Positions 38,501 through 48,228 of a stretch of DNA of 64,000 nt are shown one piece after another (the stretch's first letter is position 1; every line of letters starts with the position of its first letter). The DNA is from Dermanyssus gallinae. Taxonomy: Eukaryota > Arthropoda > Arachnida > Mesostigmata > Dermanyssidae. The stretch covers positions 540,001-604,000 of the forward strand of contig QVRM01006018.1 of the NCBI GenBank assembly GCA_003439945.1. Direction: 5' to 3'. The notes beneath the pieces are model-generated. The model had not been told where the DNA came from. It saw only the letters and a list, made by a program, of their open reading frames with translations, and searched no databases. The position numbers were made by a program, and so were the translations under genes.

Positions 38501-40527
38501 TTTAGCTTACTTATTGCGTGGTTCCCATGTCATTTTGTTCTCCTTCTTGAGTCTTCTTCGCGCATTCGCAAACCAGGTTGACACCTGCAAACAAAACGCG
38601 TATTATAGGAAACTGAAAACGGATCGCGTCTCCGTATCTAAGGTAATTAAGTGGTGTCTTTTTAGTTAAAAAAATATTACCAGTAGTTGTACTATGGGAT
38701 CACATAGAGACAACACAAGGACATTTTAAAATGTGCGAGTTTACTTATGCTCAGCACACAATGCCGTCAGATTGTCAGATCACTCTGTCTTCAATATCGA
38801 AAGTCCATGTGAAAAACGCAACCGCTTGGAGAGAGCGTGAGTTATCATATAATAGTTGTGTAAATCGCGATATGTCGGTCGCTATATGTCTATTTATACA
38901 TAGCTATTATTTCCTATGAGCAGTTGTTAATGACCTTCTGGTCGCTAACAAAGGCTTGCAAGAATCGAAGTTTTTCCGCACCTGGGTAAGAGTCATCTTG
39001 GTAATGATAGCCAGCATTATCTTCTCGCCCTTGCTGGGATAGGGATTCTTGCGGTGCTCGAGGAGCCATGCCTTGAGCGTATTTGTGGTCTCCCGGGTGG
39101 CGTTCTTTCGACGAGCGGCCGCATCCATTGTTGACTGGTATCTAGTGCAGGCGGCAAACAAAATATAAAAGATGTAGGATTTTGCAATAATTATTCACCC
39201 GACAACCTTGCTCACTTGTTCACTCCTAGCCTACAAAATTGCCTAAGTTGTCGAGTTTTCTTTTCATTGGCTTTTTATTTAGCAACAGCTTATTCGCAAA
39301 CAACTTGAATATATATTACTATTAGCCATATGTCGTGTGGCAAAAATATACGCCGCTTATCAATTGCACCTTAGTAATTTGCGCATTTGTAATGGGCAAT
39401 GAACGGGTGGGTTTTTATTACCAATTGTCAATACGTTGAGTCAAAAACCTGCTTCTTATCTATAAGAGAGCTAAATTCGAGTCATACAGATACATATGGG
39501 ACTGCGTACAGGTATACATTTTACTATCAGTTAAGGAATAATAGTAAGTAAGGCGCCATCTTTTTTATTGGTGACGCAAACATGGATGATATGGCCTTTT
39601 CTGCCGCATACCCACACTGGTTGTGAATATTCTAGTTTTGGAGCTTGTAGATAAACTTGTCGTCTGAATAGGGCAGCCCTACAGAAACCGAGTAGCTAAC
39701 CTCCGTTTGTGTTTGACCTTTTAATTATGGCCGAAAAAAGGCCACTCTGGCATTCATCTTGTTTAAATTGGAAATCACAAAAAAAACATTTCAATATATA
39801 TGTGTTTATCTTCATATATAGATACGCGCATGACGTACCGATCACCAGATGCACCGTATGGCTGCAGCGGGGGTGGCGGCAGCGGGTGAGCGTAAACGGC
39901 AAACGTAGCTGCTGCTGCACTGTAAGGATCATAGGGGGGAAAAGCGTGTGGCGAAACTAGGGCAGCAGGGAGGTTGTGAGGGGGGCTTGGAGCGAAGTGC
40001 CCCGTGTTGCCCGAGCTGGTTGTACCGGTAACGTCAGCCGCCAGCGCCGCCGGGGGCGTCCAGGGTCCTCCTACGACAGGTGAGGTGACAGCCACGCATG
40101 GCGAAGAATAGAAGCCGGTTACGGCGTTGCTGGTGAACGTGCCCGACACGTCATGGTGCATCGGCTGTTCATCTTCTCTTTGTCGTGTCTCCATCGAGCT
40201 GCTGCTGATGCTGCTGCTACTGCAGCTGTGACTGAGGCTGTTGAGGTCAACAACGCTGTCGTTGTTGTCGTCTTTGCGGGTTGGTGCCGCCCTCATAGGC
40301 GTGGGCGTCGTCGTCGTGGTTGTCGTTGTCGTGGTGAGGCCTGCAGTAGACGCATTGGCGGTAGCAGTATCAACAGAAGCAGCGCACCTAGCGGTGCTGG
40401 CCTGGTAGTGGTGGCCTAGAGACGGATAGACCATGAGCTGAAGCGAACCGGGGTCACCGGTCGTCACCGCCGTCGAGCAGTTCGGTGGCCAAGAGGGCGG
40501 TGATGAACTTAAGCAGCTGGTACGCAC
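32399..40527 (-). CDS. mirr: Iroquois-class TALE homeobox transcription factor, mirror-like (5' exon missing)
   Basis: Six coding exons on the minus strand join in phase: 40527-39839, 39141-38982, 38584-38511, 38022-37691, 35268-34464 and 32573-32399. They encode 744 residues ending in TAA. Iroquois proteins are nuclear DNA-binding regulators that pattern body wall, eye and neural territories. Evidence: the Iroquois homeodomain ([18 protein letters not shown], then [18 protein letters not shown], then [20 protein letters not shown]), an acidic block directly after it, and a downstream KPKIWSLA motif. The homeodomain entry DRYQSTMD and exit EPRNK look closer to mirror (DRYGTMD, EPKNK) than to araucan/caupolican; this is from memory. 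The first exon begins at an acceptor (TTTGCAG), so an upstream exon with the start codon is absent or unrecognised here. Exact splice sites need transcript data. Confidence 0.92.
33290..33598 (-). pseudogene. LINE reverse-transcriptase palm relic in a mirr intron
   Basis: The minus strand reads [13 protein letters not shown], then [19 protein letters not shown], then a [10 protein letters not shown] segment: RT motifs 4 and 5 (QGDPL and the YxDD catalytic box, here YLDD). It is the palm part of the same LINE family whose post-palm region lies at 15.9-16.9 kb. It is short, 5'-truncated and interrupted. It sits in the last intron of the homeobox gene, in the same orientation as that gene. Confidence 0.78.
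34464..35268 (-). CDS. mirr: mirror-like gene, large C-terminal exon with KPKIWSLA motif
   Basis: 805 bp. Acceptor CCACATTTCAG, donor GACAAG|GTTGGT. It starts [16 protein letters not shown], includes an acidic patch ([12 protein letters not shown]), Pro- and Gly-rich tracts with a run of about 10 Gly, then [26 protein letters not shown] is a signature shared by Iroquois proteins C-terminal to the homeodomain. The exon keeps a single open frame across its length, including the GGN repeats. Confidence 0.92.
35771..35847 (+). repeat. left arm of a 77-bp inverted repeat
   Basis: The reverse complement of 36063-36139 aligns to this arm over all 77 bp without gaps, 65 of 77 identical by my count. 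It lies in the mirr intron between the acidic and large C-terminal exons. The spacer is 215 bp. Confidence 0.9.
36063..36139 (-). repeat. right arm of a 77-bp inverted repeat
   Basis: Partner of 35771-35847. Shared core: GCGACAT, CGTTTAGAACAGAATT and CACACCAAA. It could be a MITE or foldback element, or two diverged repeat copies in opposite orientation. I see no clear target-site duplication at the outer ends. Confidence 0.9.
36612..37194. other. unassigned segment open on both strands, in a mirr intron
   Basis: A 190-codon plus-strand frame (36622-37194) and a 164-codon minus-strand frame (37106-36612) overlap almost completely in non-repetitive DNA. Neither protein shows a family motif I recognise. 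Given the neighbouring relics, a decayed transposable-element fragment is the likeliest explanation. I do not call a gene. Confidence 0.35.
37691..38022 (-). CDS. mirr: mirror-like gene, acidic-region exon
   Basis: 332 bp. Acceptor AACCACAG, donor TATAG|GTGAGT. It opens [18 protein letters not shown] and continues with a strongly acidic stretch ([11 protein letters not shown]) followed by polar Ser/His/Gln-rich sequence. An acidic block right after the homeodomain is characteristic of Iroquois proteins. The phases are consistent (1 base in, 1 base out). Confidence 0.9.
38511..38584 (-). CDS. mirr: mirror-like gene, homeodomain exon part 2 (74-bp micro-exon)
   Basis: The acceptor is TGTTTGCAG and the donor AATAA|GTAAGC. 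It encodes [18 protein letters not shown] then TWEPRNK: the recognition helix with the TALE-type Ala in WFANA, and the Iroquois exit. It is short and easily missed by ORF scans. Its phase matches both neighbours (phase 0 in; AA plus G gives Lys out). Confidence 0.96.
38982..39141 (-). CDS. mirr: mirror-like gene, homeodomain exon part 1
   Basis: 160 bp. Acceptor CTGCACTAG, donor CCCAG|GTGCGG. It encodes [17 protein letters not shown] and the first two helices, including the TALE loop (NPYPSKGEK) and [13 protein letters not shown]. Residues are near-identical to the Iroquois consensus, so this is the strongest coding evidence in the window. The exon ends in phase 0 between Gln and Val, about homeodomain position 44/45, a common site for homeobox introns. 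Confidence 0.97.
39839..40527 (-). CDS. mirr: mirror-like gene, pre-homeodomain exon
   Basis: 229 codons plus 2 bases, phase 0 at its start. The acceptor is CTTTGCAG before GTGCGTACC and the donor is GATCG|GTACGT. The protein is low-complexity: Thr, Ser and Pro runs, then [18 protein letters not shown] shortly before the homeodomain, which recalls the YYPYDP...YDRY segment before the mirror homeodomain. I did not find the conserved CCE...GR N-terminal motif of the family in it or upstream. The acceptor and phase support splicing into the next exon: CG plus A gives Arg, producing GDR-YQSTMD. Confidence 0.85.
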
Positions 40528-43500
40528 CTGCAAAGATCGATCCGAGAGACAAAAACCAAACGGCGTTTGGTTTAGCAGCTGACTAGGGCAGCATTCCTAC
40601 TCCACCTCACCCCTGTCGGTGTGGCGCGAACTTCACCACCATGCAAAGACCACAACGTCTAGAAATCATGTTGTGTCTGTACGTGTTTAAATCAATAAAC
40701 AATTCGTTTACACTAAGGTCGAGGGCCGAGGCATCGAGAATCATGATGGGCACTCGTTCGATGTAGCAAGCACCGAAACAATGTCGATCGGCCTTTTTTC
40801 AAGATCGAGCTGGCAAAGTAGATGTTGCAGATGCAGTCGAACGTATACCCGCTGCGTATATACCTGCTTGTGGGACTGTTCGCTGTCTAGATCTATGTCC
40901 TATACGCGCCCCTATTAGTACAAGTAGTACTAATGGACTGGGGTAATTGTGGGGAAAGGGGTAATGGCGTTGTGCGGCGGTTTACTAAACCGGTGTGGTG
41001 ACACCGGATGCCATCGCTTTTGCTACCCCTGCCTTTGTTTGTGTTGTAGCCGAGGCGAGGCTGGTCGAGAGAATCCTCCTTCGATATAGCGCAAATGGTC
41101 CGGGTCATGCAAGTAGCCACAGCGGCTAGCTTATTTTCCGCTCTTCAGGGAGTATGTAGACAGTCTTAGTGTTGTGGCTGTTGCCGTTGTTGTTGTTGTT
41201 GTTGTTGCTGTCCTAGACGGAAGCCTAGATAGGCGCCGGGGCCCTAGGCTCGTCAATCTTCTAGTCGGCGAAGAAAAGCAGGTGGGCTATCACTCAGGGG
41301 TTCGCACGGTGCGTCTCTCAAGTCGCATGTTTAAACTTGCCTCCAACGAGTGTACCGTGTGTATGGGGTGTGTCAAGGTATTAGAGGAATGTCCTTCAGA
41401 CTCGTTGTCCCACGGGAACGGCTCCGTCTGCAGACCCTGCTAACGAATTTTGCAACTCGCCGGAACGTCGCTTCGGCCATTGCCTGGTCTAAGTGAAGGA
41501 AGGACAACTTTTCGTTGAGTGACATCAAAAACGTCCAGCCGCCTAGTGTGCCCCTTCGTAGGGTTTGGGCTACCGGGTCACAATGCAGATCAAAGCCACT
41601 AATAAAATAGACGATATTTGTAAGATTCGAAAAACCAATTATTTTTCTATTAGGAGCAAGAATTCGACAAGCAGGAGGCGGCCAAAATGTTTGACGCAAT
41701 CTCCAACGTACCCATTTTTGACAGACATAAGCGTTTTGCAGAGTGTAGTTGCTTTGTTAAATAACTTCTTTAAAAATAATCTCAATAGTGCAGAAATTTA
41801 ATTTCGTCTATTTAGGCTAACCAAGATCACGTCGCCACTTGGCTGCCACAACGTACCAGTTATTATCTAGTAATTGCTACGTTGCAGCGGTAAACGTAAA
41901 AATACCGCTGGAGGATTGAACCGTAGTGTTTATGGCCCATTGCGCTAATAGGTGTCGCGTCAAAATAGACCAAATAACATCTGAAAATATATATACCAGA
42001 TCACACGAATATATATATATATATATAAACCAGATCACACTACATATACATATCTGCTATGATTGAATGAATTTGCTAGTACCATATAGTTTTATGGCAA
42101 TACTTCGCTTGTTAACGGGCGAAATCTGTGTGTGACGATTGTAGAAACTCCTATCCGAGAAAGCTCAAACGGGTTTGCTGTTGTACAGTGGCTCACTTAC
42201 AAGAAGAACCACAGCGTCAAATACACCACTAGCTCGCGGTCACTAATGCGAAATGATTATCGCACCTGATTAATTGCACTGACTGATTAATTCAGTGATT
42301 GACTCATTCAGTTATCCAGTTAGGCACAAGAAGAAGCTCGTTTGTAGGGCTAATCACGTCGCTCCATCCCCTTTGAAGGTGACACGCTGAAGACCTTTGC
42401 CTTCAGCGAAGACGACGACGACGACAACAAAAACAACAACAAACACAACAACAAATATCGATAGGTCAAATAAGACTAGCTGCCGCCCATCCAAGGCAAA
42501 CGGCCACAGTCTACGTTGAGAAGAGAATATGGCGGATAAGGCGGTGGAGTGATTATTCAGCCGCTCTGATATTCTCTCTCGTTGGTTTGTGTTCGCTCCC
42601 GTTTTTGTCCTGTTTGAACAACATGCACAAGCCGTCGCCACAGTCGCTGTTCAGACACAGAGAGAGAGATAGCAACACTCGAGACAAAGAGATAGAGGAC
42701 AAGCGAAGAGGGAACGTAGCGAGAAACAAGTGTTGTGGTTGTCAATGAATAGCGATCCCGGGTGCGCCAATATCTGTCTTTAGCGGCGCTGATACTGCAG
42801 CCGGCTCTACAGAGTTTAGCTGTTGGGGTCGCTCAATGTATCAGACGCCGTGTTGGTTGGACATCAAACCGATTAAAGCCGAATAGATAAATACAGATCG
42901 AGAGGGAGAGAAAGCAAGCTAGAGAGATAACGATGATGATGAGGGTAACAACAAGAATAACACTATGGCAGCATTAATAACAAAAACAACAACAACAACA
43001 ACACCAACAAACTCCACTCAAACAAGGAACGTGGGGCGTGAACCATCCTACTGAGTGGCGGCGCATAAATGAAGAAACGATTATAAATAATAGCGTAACA
43101 AATATGAAAGAAACACGCCGCCTTGGGCGTGCGCGTCATGAACGAGAAATGAGACGACGAAAAAAAAGAAAGACAATGAGAGAAAATGCAGGGTGTCGTG
43201 GGCGGCTAGAGATTAGGATGCGGCGGAACAGAATAGGCTAGGGGAGCGACAAAAATGGTGCTGGTGGCGGCGGCGGTAACATGATAAACATAGAGGAAAA
43301 AATACCGATGATTTCATAGTTAGGACTGGCTGTTATCTCGGCCTCAGTAGCAACGAATCGGGCCGCCATAATGACAATGACAACGAGAATACTGATGATG
43401 CCGACGGTGGCGGTGGTGAGCTCATGAGAGCTTAAGGTAAAGGCCTCGGACAATTCTGAACAAGATTGTTTTTGTTTCGGCTTGTCGTTCATACGGACAA

Positions 43501-46192
43501 TACGGCCTCGCAGAACAGTAGGAGAAACCACAGATGGTTCATTAACAGCAGCAACAGCAGCTTTAATAGTCAAACTTCAAAATTTTAAACAACAACAACA
43601 ATCATAACGCAACAACGAGTGTGTACTGAATGCAGAAAGATGCAGATTCATCCATGTGTACGCACTTGAACGTATGCATATGAGCGGCATCTGTCTTCTC
43701 GATTAACATTTATTAAGCGCCTCTTTACACCTCTCGGGAGTTAGAATTGTCAATTTCCAACCTACGCTATTACGTTCCCTCTAAATACAGGCGCACTTGC
43801 TCTGGAGAAGGCATTGTCAGAGAAATATGTCCATCGTAAGATTTCCCGTTCCTACAAAAGAACGGCAGAACATGTATTTGTGACAAAACTGTTATAGTAA
43901 TAGAGCCGGGTCGTTCCGAATTTCGAGTACAAGAAAGCTGAAAGCATGCTGCAGTGAAAGCTTAGTTAAAATTCTCACCGCTTGATTTGTACAAGCCTCC
44001 GCATATCCCCGGGGCAAGCAGAAAATTGGCTTATCATAATATACAATACTTTATTAATATCGTTTTTTTTATTAGAGCAACGGAGAGTTATTTTTAGTTA
44101 GGTGAAAAAGTTTGTGTTACGTTCTATAGCTGGGATGGTCTTTATCGTTTGCCAGCGGCCATCATTCTTTTTGAGATCCGACTGCTCACCTACCCATGAA
44201 TTTTTTATTATATGCAGTGCGCGCTGCCCAATGTTTTATTTAACTAGTACCGTCACGATAGTCTCTCAGTGCCAAACAGGACAAAATGTTTATCGTTTAT
44301 TGTTAATAAGAATCGCTTAAAGCAAATTCGATGAACAGCAGGGATGGAACCGCCACGAGATGACTAGCACAGAGCTTTAGTTTCCAACTCCCGCTCTTTC
44401 CTTCAAATCTAAAATAGTAAGGTAAACACTTCAGTGGAAGCTGCAGGTTTGGACCCTTAAGTTAGGAGTGCAGCGAAAAATCATATGATTGGTCATAGGA
44501 TACGATCCGGAAGCACTTTACATCCCGAAAGTAGCCCAATTCCCAAGTATTTCTCTTGAGCAGTCAAGATATTTTGTCCGACTGACTGTTGCGACCAAGG
44601 ACAAGTAAAGAAAGTTTATACGTTGCGATCATAGTTTTTAGGGTATTCTGTTAGAAACGGCATATGTATTTGCTGGGCTGTATTTGGCCCGGCATAGAAA
44701 AAGTGATTTTATTATTAAGATAAACAAATAACCAATATTATATACAAACATCTGCGAGCGCGAATAGTGTCTTGTCCTTAGACGGCCCTCTGCTACGACG
44801 GCAAATAGGTAGACTTTTTCACTGGTACCTGGACGATATGGAGTCATTTATTCATATTACATTGGCTCCGTTTGGTATAGTTTATTTGGTTTGGTTAATC
44901 GATTTTTTTTAAGGAAAACGCGCTACTTAATTGTGCGCCAACTCATGACAACTAGTATGTTCCCTATCGATAGCAATGTTCTGTATCGCAGCCAGGTACC
45001 TCGTTGGCATCTGAAGCAGCGCCTTGGGAGGAAAAGCTGAAGGACTCTTTTGTAAATGATTCCAATCATTTTAATTTTAGAAGCCCACAACATTTCTCTA
45101 TTATTTAGCTGTGATATCAAAGGTAGCATACTAGCCAGACTCATAAGTGCTTAGCAGTATCGTCTTAGCATATTGCGAATTAAAAGTGCTTAAGTTCTAA
45201 GACCGCCTTTGTATATGTCCCTGCTCTAAGTAGCCGAACGAATGTTCCTGAAGTTGCCAAGGTGAGAGGGATGTCCCTCAGTCCAGGCGCTCTATGCGGC
45301 AGCTAGCTGGTAATGCCTTCAAAGTACGCTTAGTCCCACTTGTCGGCATTAAAATAAGTCCGATTTTGATTAACATGGGTAGACACCTAAAACGAGGTAC
45401 CGTTTTTACGTGATATTAATACGATTACAGGTAATTAGTCATCTCTTATTCACATACAACGCCGTACTATGAGAGGTCATTCGGTTGACATTGAGCACGG
45501 GGGTGAGATTGCACCCAGTTTGGATGTCTCGTAAGTTTTAACCCTGGTGAAGAGGCGTAAAAACAATAGGATAGATCCCCATGATGCGTCGTAGGCTTCA
45601 AATTATTCAAATATACCCAGATTAATGCGACTGCAAATGCCAACATACGTGTTTGCCACGGAGTAAGCGTGTCTCGCTAACAGCGTCAAACTTGTAAAAG
45701 TTCAGCGTGTGACTATATGGTAAGTAGTGCCCGGCTGATGTTGAAAACGGCACACAACAACTTTGACGCAATAGCAGAAGTCCTTGCGACGTACTGACAA
45801 TATTCCATAATAGGGTTGTTGCTAGTGCTACTGTATTCTGCTGTTGTTGTTGTGTGTTCCCGCTGGCAGTAAGGACAGATAGGAGCTCCCCATCCGTTTT
45901 CCTATCCCAATCCCTGGTGGCAGTCGCCAGTCGTTACGATGCACTGTGGAGAAGTTCCATGTGGAGAAGAAGTATATGCCTGGCATGTAGGCCCAAGTTG
46001 CCCATAGAACCTTAAAATCCAGCGGCACGAAATTGTAAGCGTGTGCTGGCTTGAATTCTCGTAGCTTATTCTGCTCGGCTTATTGCCTGCTGTAACAGAC
46101 AATGCCTGCAGTATTGCCCCGACACGAGCAATGACATCCTTATGAGTTGGACGCATGTATATATATATATATACTTGTAAAACTAAATTACC

Positions 46193-46196
<4 letters not shown>
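40528..46196. other. upstream non-coding DNA of the homeobox gene
   Basis: The missing 5' exon(s) of the mirror-like gene should lie at or beyond this region on the minus strand, but I found no segment with the family's N-terminal motifs. Seen: (GTT)n near 41180-41210, (GAC/AAC)n near 42410-42455, (AAC)n near 42985-43010, (TA)n near 42010-42027. Otherwise nothing. Confidence 0.5.
44321..44400 (-). mobile_element. possible tRNA-derived SINE relic
   Basis: The minus strand has a B-box-like GGTTCCATCCCTGCTG followed by TTCATCGAATTTG. This resembles the 54.4-kb relic (GGTTCAATCCCTGTTG, then TAGATCGAATTTT). I see no A-box with confidence. The similarity between the two places is the main evidence. 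Confidence 0.35.

Positions 46197-46237
<41 letters not shown>
46150..46237. repeat. (TA)n microsatellite left of the mariner
   Basis: Interrupted TA tracts at about 46157-46172 and 46195-46237. The tract resumes at 47520 on the other side of the element, so the transposon split a pre-existing microsatellite. Confidence 0.88.
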
Positions 46238-46240
<3 letters not shown>

Positions 46241-46265
46241 GTAGTTTAATAAGTTCTTAGAATGA
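46238..46265 (+). repeat. mariner left terminal inverted repeat
   Basis: 28 bp, beginning CAGGTAGTTTAATAAGTTCT. It pairs with 47490-47517. Confidence 0.92.
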
Positions 46266-46303
46266 AAACCGAGAATTTTCCAAATCATGTTTTTAAATTT
46301 TTC

Positions 46304-47349
46304 TTATTCGATATACTCCCCGAGAAGCTCAATACACTTTTCCCATCGAGATTTCAGAGCTTTCATACCTCTTGAGTAGAATTCCGCGTCATTAGACTGA
46401 AAATAGGCATTGACAGCAGCCTTAACCTCTTCATTGCTGGAAAAACGCTTTCCACCGAGACTATTCTTCAAATGTCCGAAGAGGAAATAATCAGAAGGAG
46501 CCAGGTCTGGAGAATAGGAGGGTTGTTCAATAAGTTCGAACCTCAGTTGGGCCATTTTTGCCGATGCTTGCCGGGACTTGTGTGCAGGAGCATTGTCCTG
46601 GTAAAACGGGACAACCTTCTTCTGCAAAGCGGGCCGTTTTACGATGAGTTCTTGCTAACGGCAGTCCAACAGTCTTGCATAATATTCTCCTGTGATCGTT
46701 TTACAGCTCTCAAGGTAGTCGACCAGCATTATTCTACGTTGGTCTTAAAAAACTGTAGCCATCACCTTTCCGGTCAATGCCGTTGTCCGCACCCTCTTCT
46801 GAGGTCCTTCATCAGGTGCACACCATTGGCAAGATGCTTCTTGGGTCTCGGGAGTGTAGTGATGAACCCGGCTTTCATCGACGGTCATGAATCTGCACCA
46901 AAAATCCGACAGATTGTTCGACGTCTTGGCCAAATTTCGCTGTAAAGCCAAAACAGGCGCGTCTTTTTGGCCTTGGTTGAGCAAATGCGGCAGCCATTTT
47001 GCTCTAAGCTTATTCATCTTCAAGTTTTCGTGTAGGATAAAATGCACACTGCCTAAATTAATCCCTAATGCCTCCGCTATTTCCTTAATGTTCATTCGCT
47101 TATCTGTGCCAAGAATTTTTCGCACTTTCTCTACGTTTTCCTCATCAGTTGCCGTTTTTGGCCTCCTGGACGTAGTTCATCCTCGGTGCTCCTGCGACCT
47201 CTTTTTAACACATTAATCCAGTTGGAAACAGTGGCAAAACATGGCGCAGAATCACTGTACGTCTCGCCTAACTCAATTTTTACTTGGGTCGCATTCCAAC
47301 CTTTGAAATAAAAATGCTTGCTAACCACTCAAAACTCTTTTTTCTCCAT
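46304..47349 (-). pseudogene. mariner transposase (DD34D) pseudogene
   Basis: The reading runs from ATG at 47349 (MEKKEF, then a stop) to the TAA after GEYIE at 46304, about 349 codons allowing for one lost base, the normal mariner length. N-terminal helix-turn-helix DNA-binding region: KHFYFKGWNATQVKIELGE. A one-base deletion near 47168 shifts the frame at the RPK linker. Catalytic triad: D in FMTVDES, D in YQDNAPAHKS, and the last D of YSPDLAPSDYFLF with 34 residues between (DD34D). Stops follow MATVF (where Trp is usual) and LLDCR. It cut and pasted at TA dinucleotides when active; it is clearly inactive now. Confidence 0.93.
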
Positions 47350-47489
47350 TTTTAAAAATCACGCCGATACGTTGCACGGGAAAAGCTATCAAACGAAATC
47401 GCAACGGCCAATCACCATAGTGCTAGCAGTCGAAAAGTTGCAGTTCCTATTAGCGGTGAAAGCGTGCCAAAATTCGAATTCTAAAAAGC

Positions 47490-47517
47490 TCATTCTAAGA
47501 ACTTATTGAACTACCTG
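47490..47517 (-). repeat. mariner right terminal inverted repeat
   Basis: Read on the minus strand it begins CAGGTAGTTCAATAAGTTCT, one base different from the left end. Confidence 0.92.
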
Positions 47518-47519
47518 AA

Positions 47520-47541
47520 TATATATATATATATATATATG

Positions 47542-47602
<61 letters not shown>

Positions 47603-47610
47603 TTATATAT
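47520..47610. repeat. (TA)n microsatellite between mariner and LINE insert
   Basis: TA repeats interrupted by GTATTTATATAT at 47541 and again at 47599-47610. The second is one half of the putative target-site duplication of the LINE insert. Confidence 0.88.
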
Positions 47611-47998
47611 CATCATGGAGGCCAGCGCATCAGCCGCTGGCTCCGCAGCACGCAAGGCTGAACGTCTAAAGACCAACAAATACGCCCAGCTCACCGACGA
47701 GTTCATTTTTGTGCCACTAGTATTGGAGACACTAGGGGGACCTGGCCCTGAGGCATGGTCACTTTTACAGAAGATTGGCAAACGAATTGAACTCACGACG
47801 GGGGACAAAAGAGCTTTCGACTTTCTACTCCAGCGGCTATCTCTGGCGGTTCAGCGCGGCAATGCGGCAGCAATTATGGGTACAATGAGGGGCTGCCTCG
47901 AGGATAAGCTCGATTGGTAGCACCCCTCACAAGCCCAAGAGTAGTTAGATATTCATATTCCACTGTAACTTCAAAATGAAATAAAACCATATTTATTA
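47611..47998 (+). mobile_element. 5'-truncated LINE insert with 12-bp flanking duplication
   Basis: A 388-bp insert between two copies of GTATTTATATAT (47599-47610 and 47999-48010), the structure left by target-primed reverse transcription. The flanks are AT-rich, so some chance similarity is possible. From ATG at 47615 an uninterrupted 102-codon frame to 47920 encodes the extreme C-terminus of the LINE family seen at 1.35 and 15.9 kb: ERLKTNKYAQLTDEFIFVPL, then ETLGGPGPEAWSLLQKIGKR, then FLLQRLSLAVQRGNAAAIMG. AATAAA lies just before the 3' end (about 47979). The intact frame suggests a fairly recent insertion. No RT is present, so it is not autonomous. Confidence 0.82.
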
Positions 47999-48025
47999 GT
48001 ATTTATATATATATAATATATATAA

Positions 48026-48058
<33 letters not shown>

Positions 48059-48060
48059 AT

Positions 48061-48132
<72 letters not shown>

Positions 48133-48141
48133 CTACTATAT

Positions 48142-48226
<85 letters not shown>
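47999..48226. repeat. long (TA)n microsatellite
   Basis: About 225 bp of nearly pure TA with occasional phase slips (AATATA, TTATAT). It is strongly self-complementary and prone to cruciform formation or slippage. It follows the LINE insert's 3' end directly. Confidence 0.92.

Positions 48227-48228
<2 letters not shown>

Larger units (their letters stand above)
46238..47517 (-). mobile_element. mariner DNA transposon, 1280 bp, TIRs present, transposase dead
   Basis: A full-length Tc1/mariner element of about 1.28 kb, with 28-bp terminal inverted repeats beginning CAGGTAGTT(T/C)AATAAG that differ at one position. It is embedded in a (TA)n microsatellite. The left flank ends in TA, the mariner target; the right flank reads AA at that place, perhaps a later change. 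The transposase on the minus strand has a frameshift and several stops, so mobility would need a transposase from elsewhere. The near-perfect TIRs suggest moderate age. Confidence 0.93.

Noticed and set aside
46472..47216. Plus-strand frames of 157 and 109 codons
   Set aside because: Antisense shadows of the mariner transposase.
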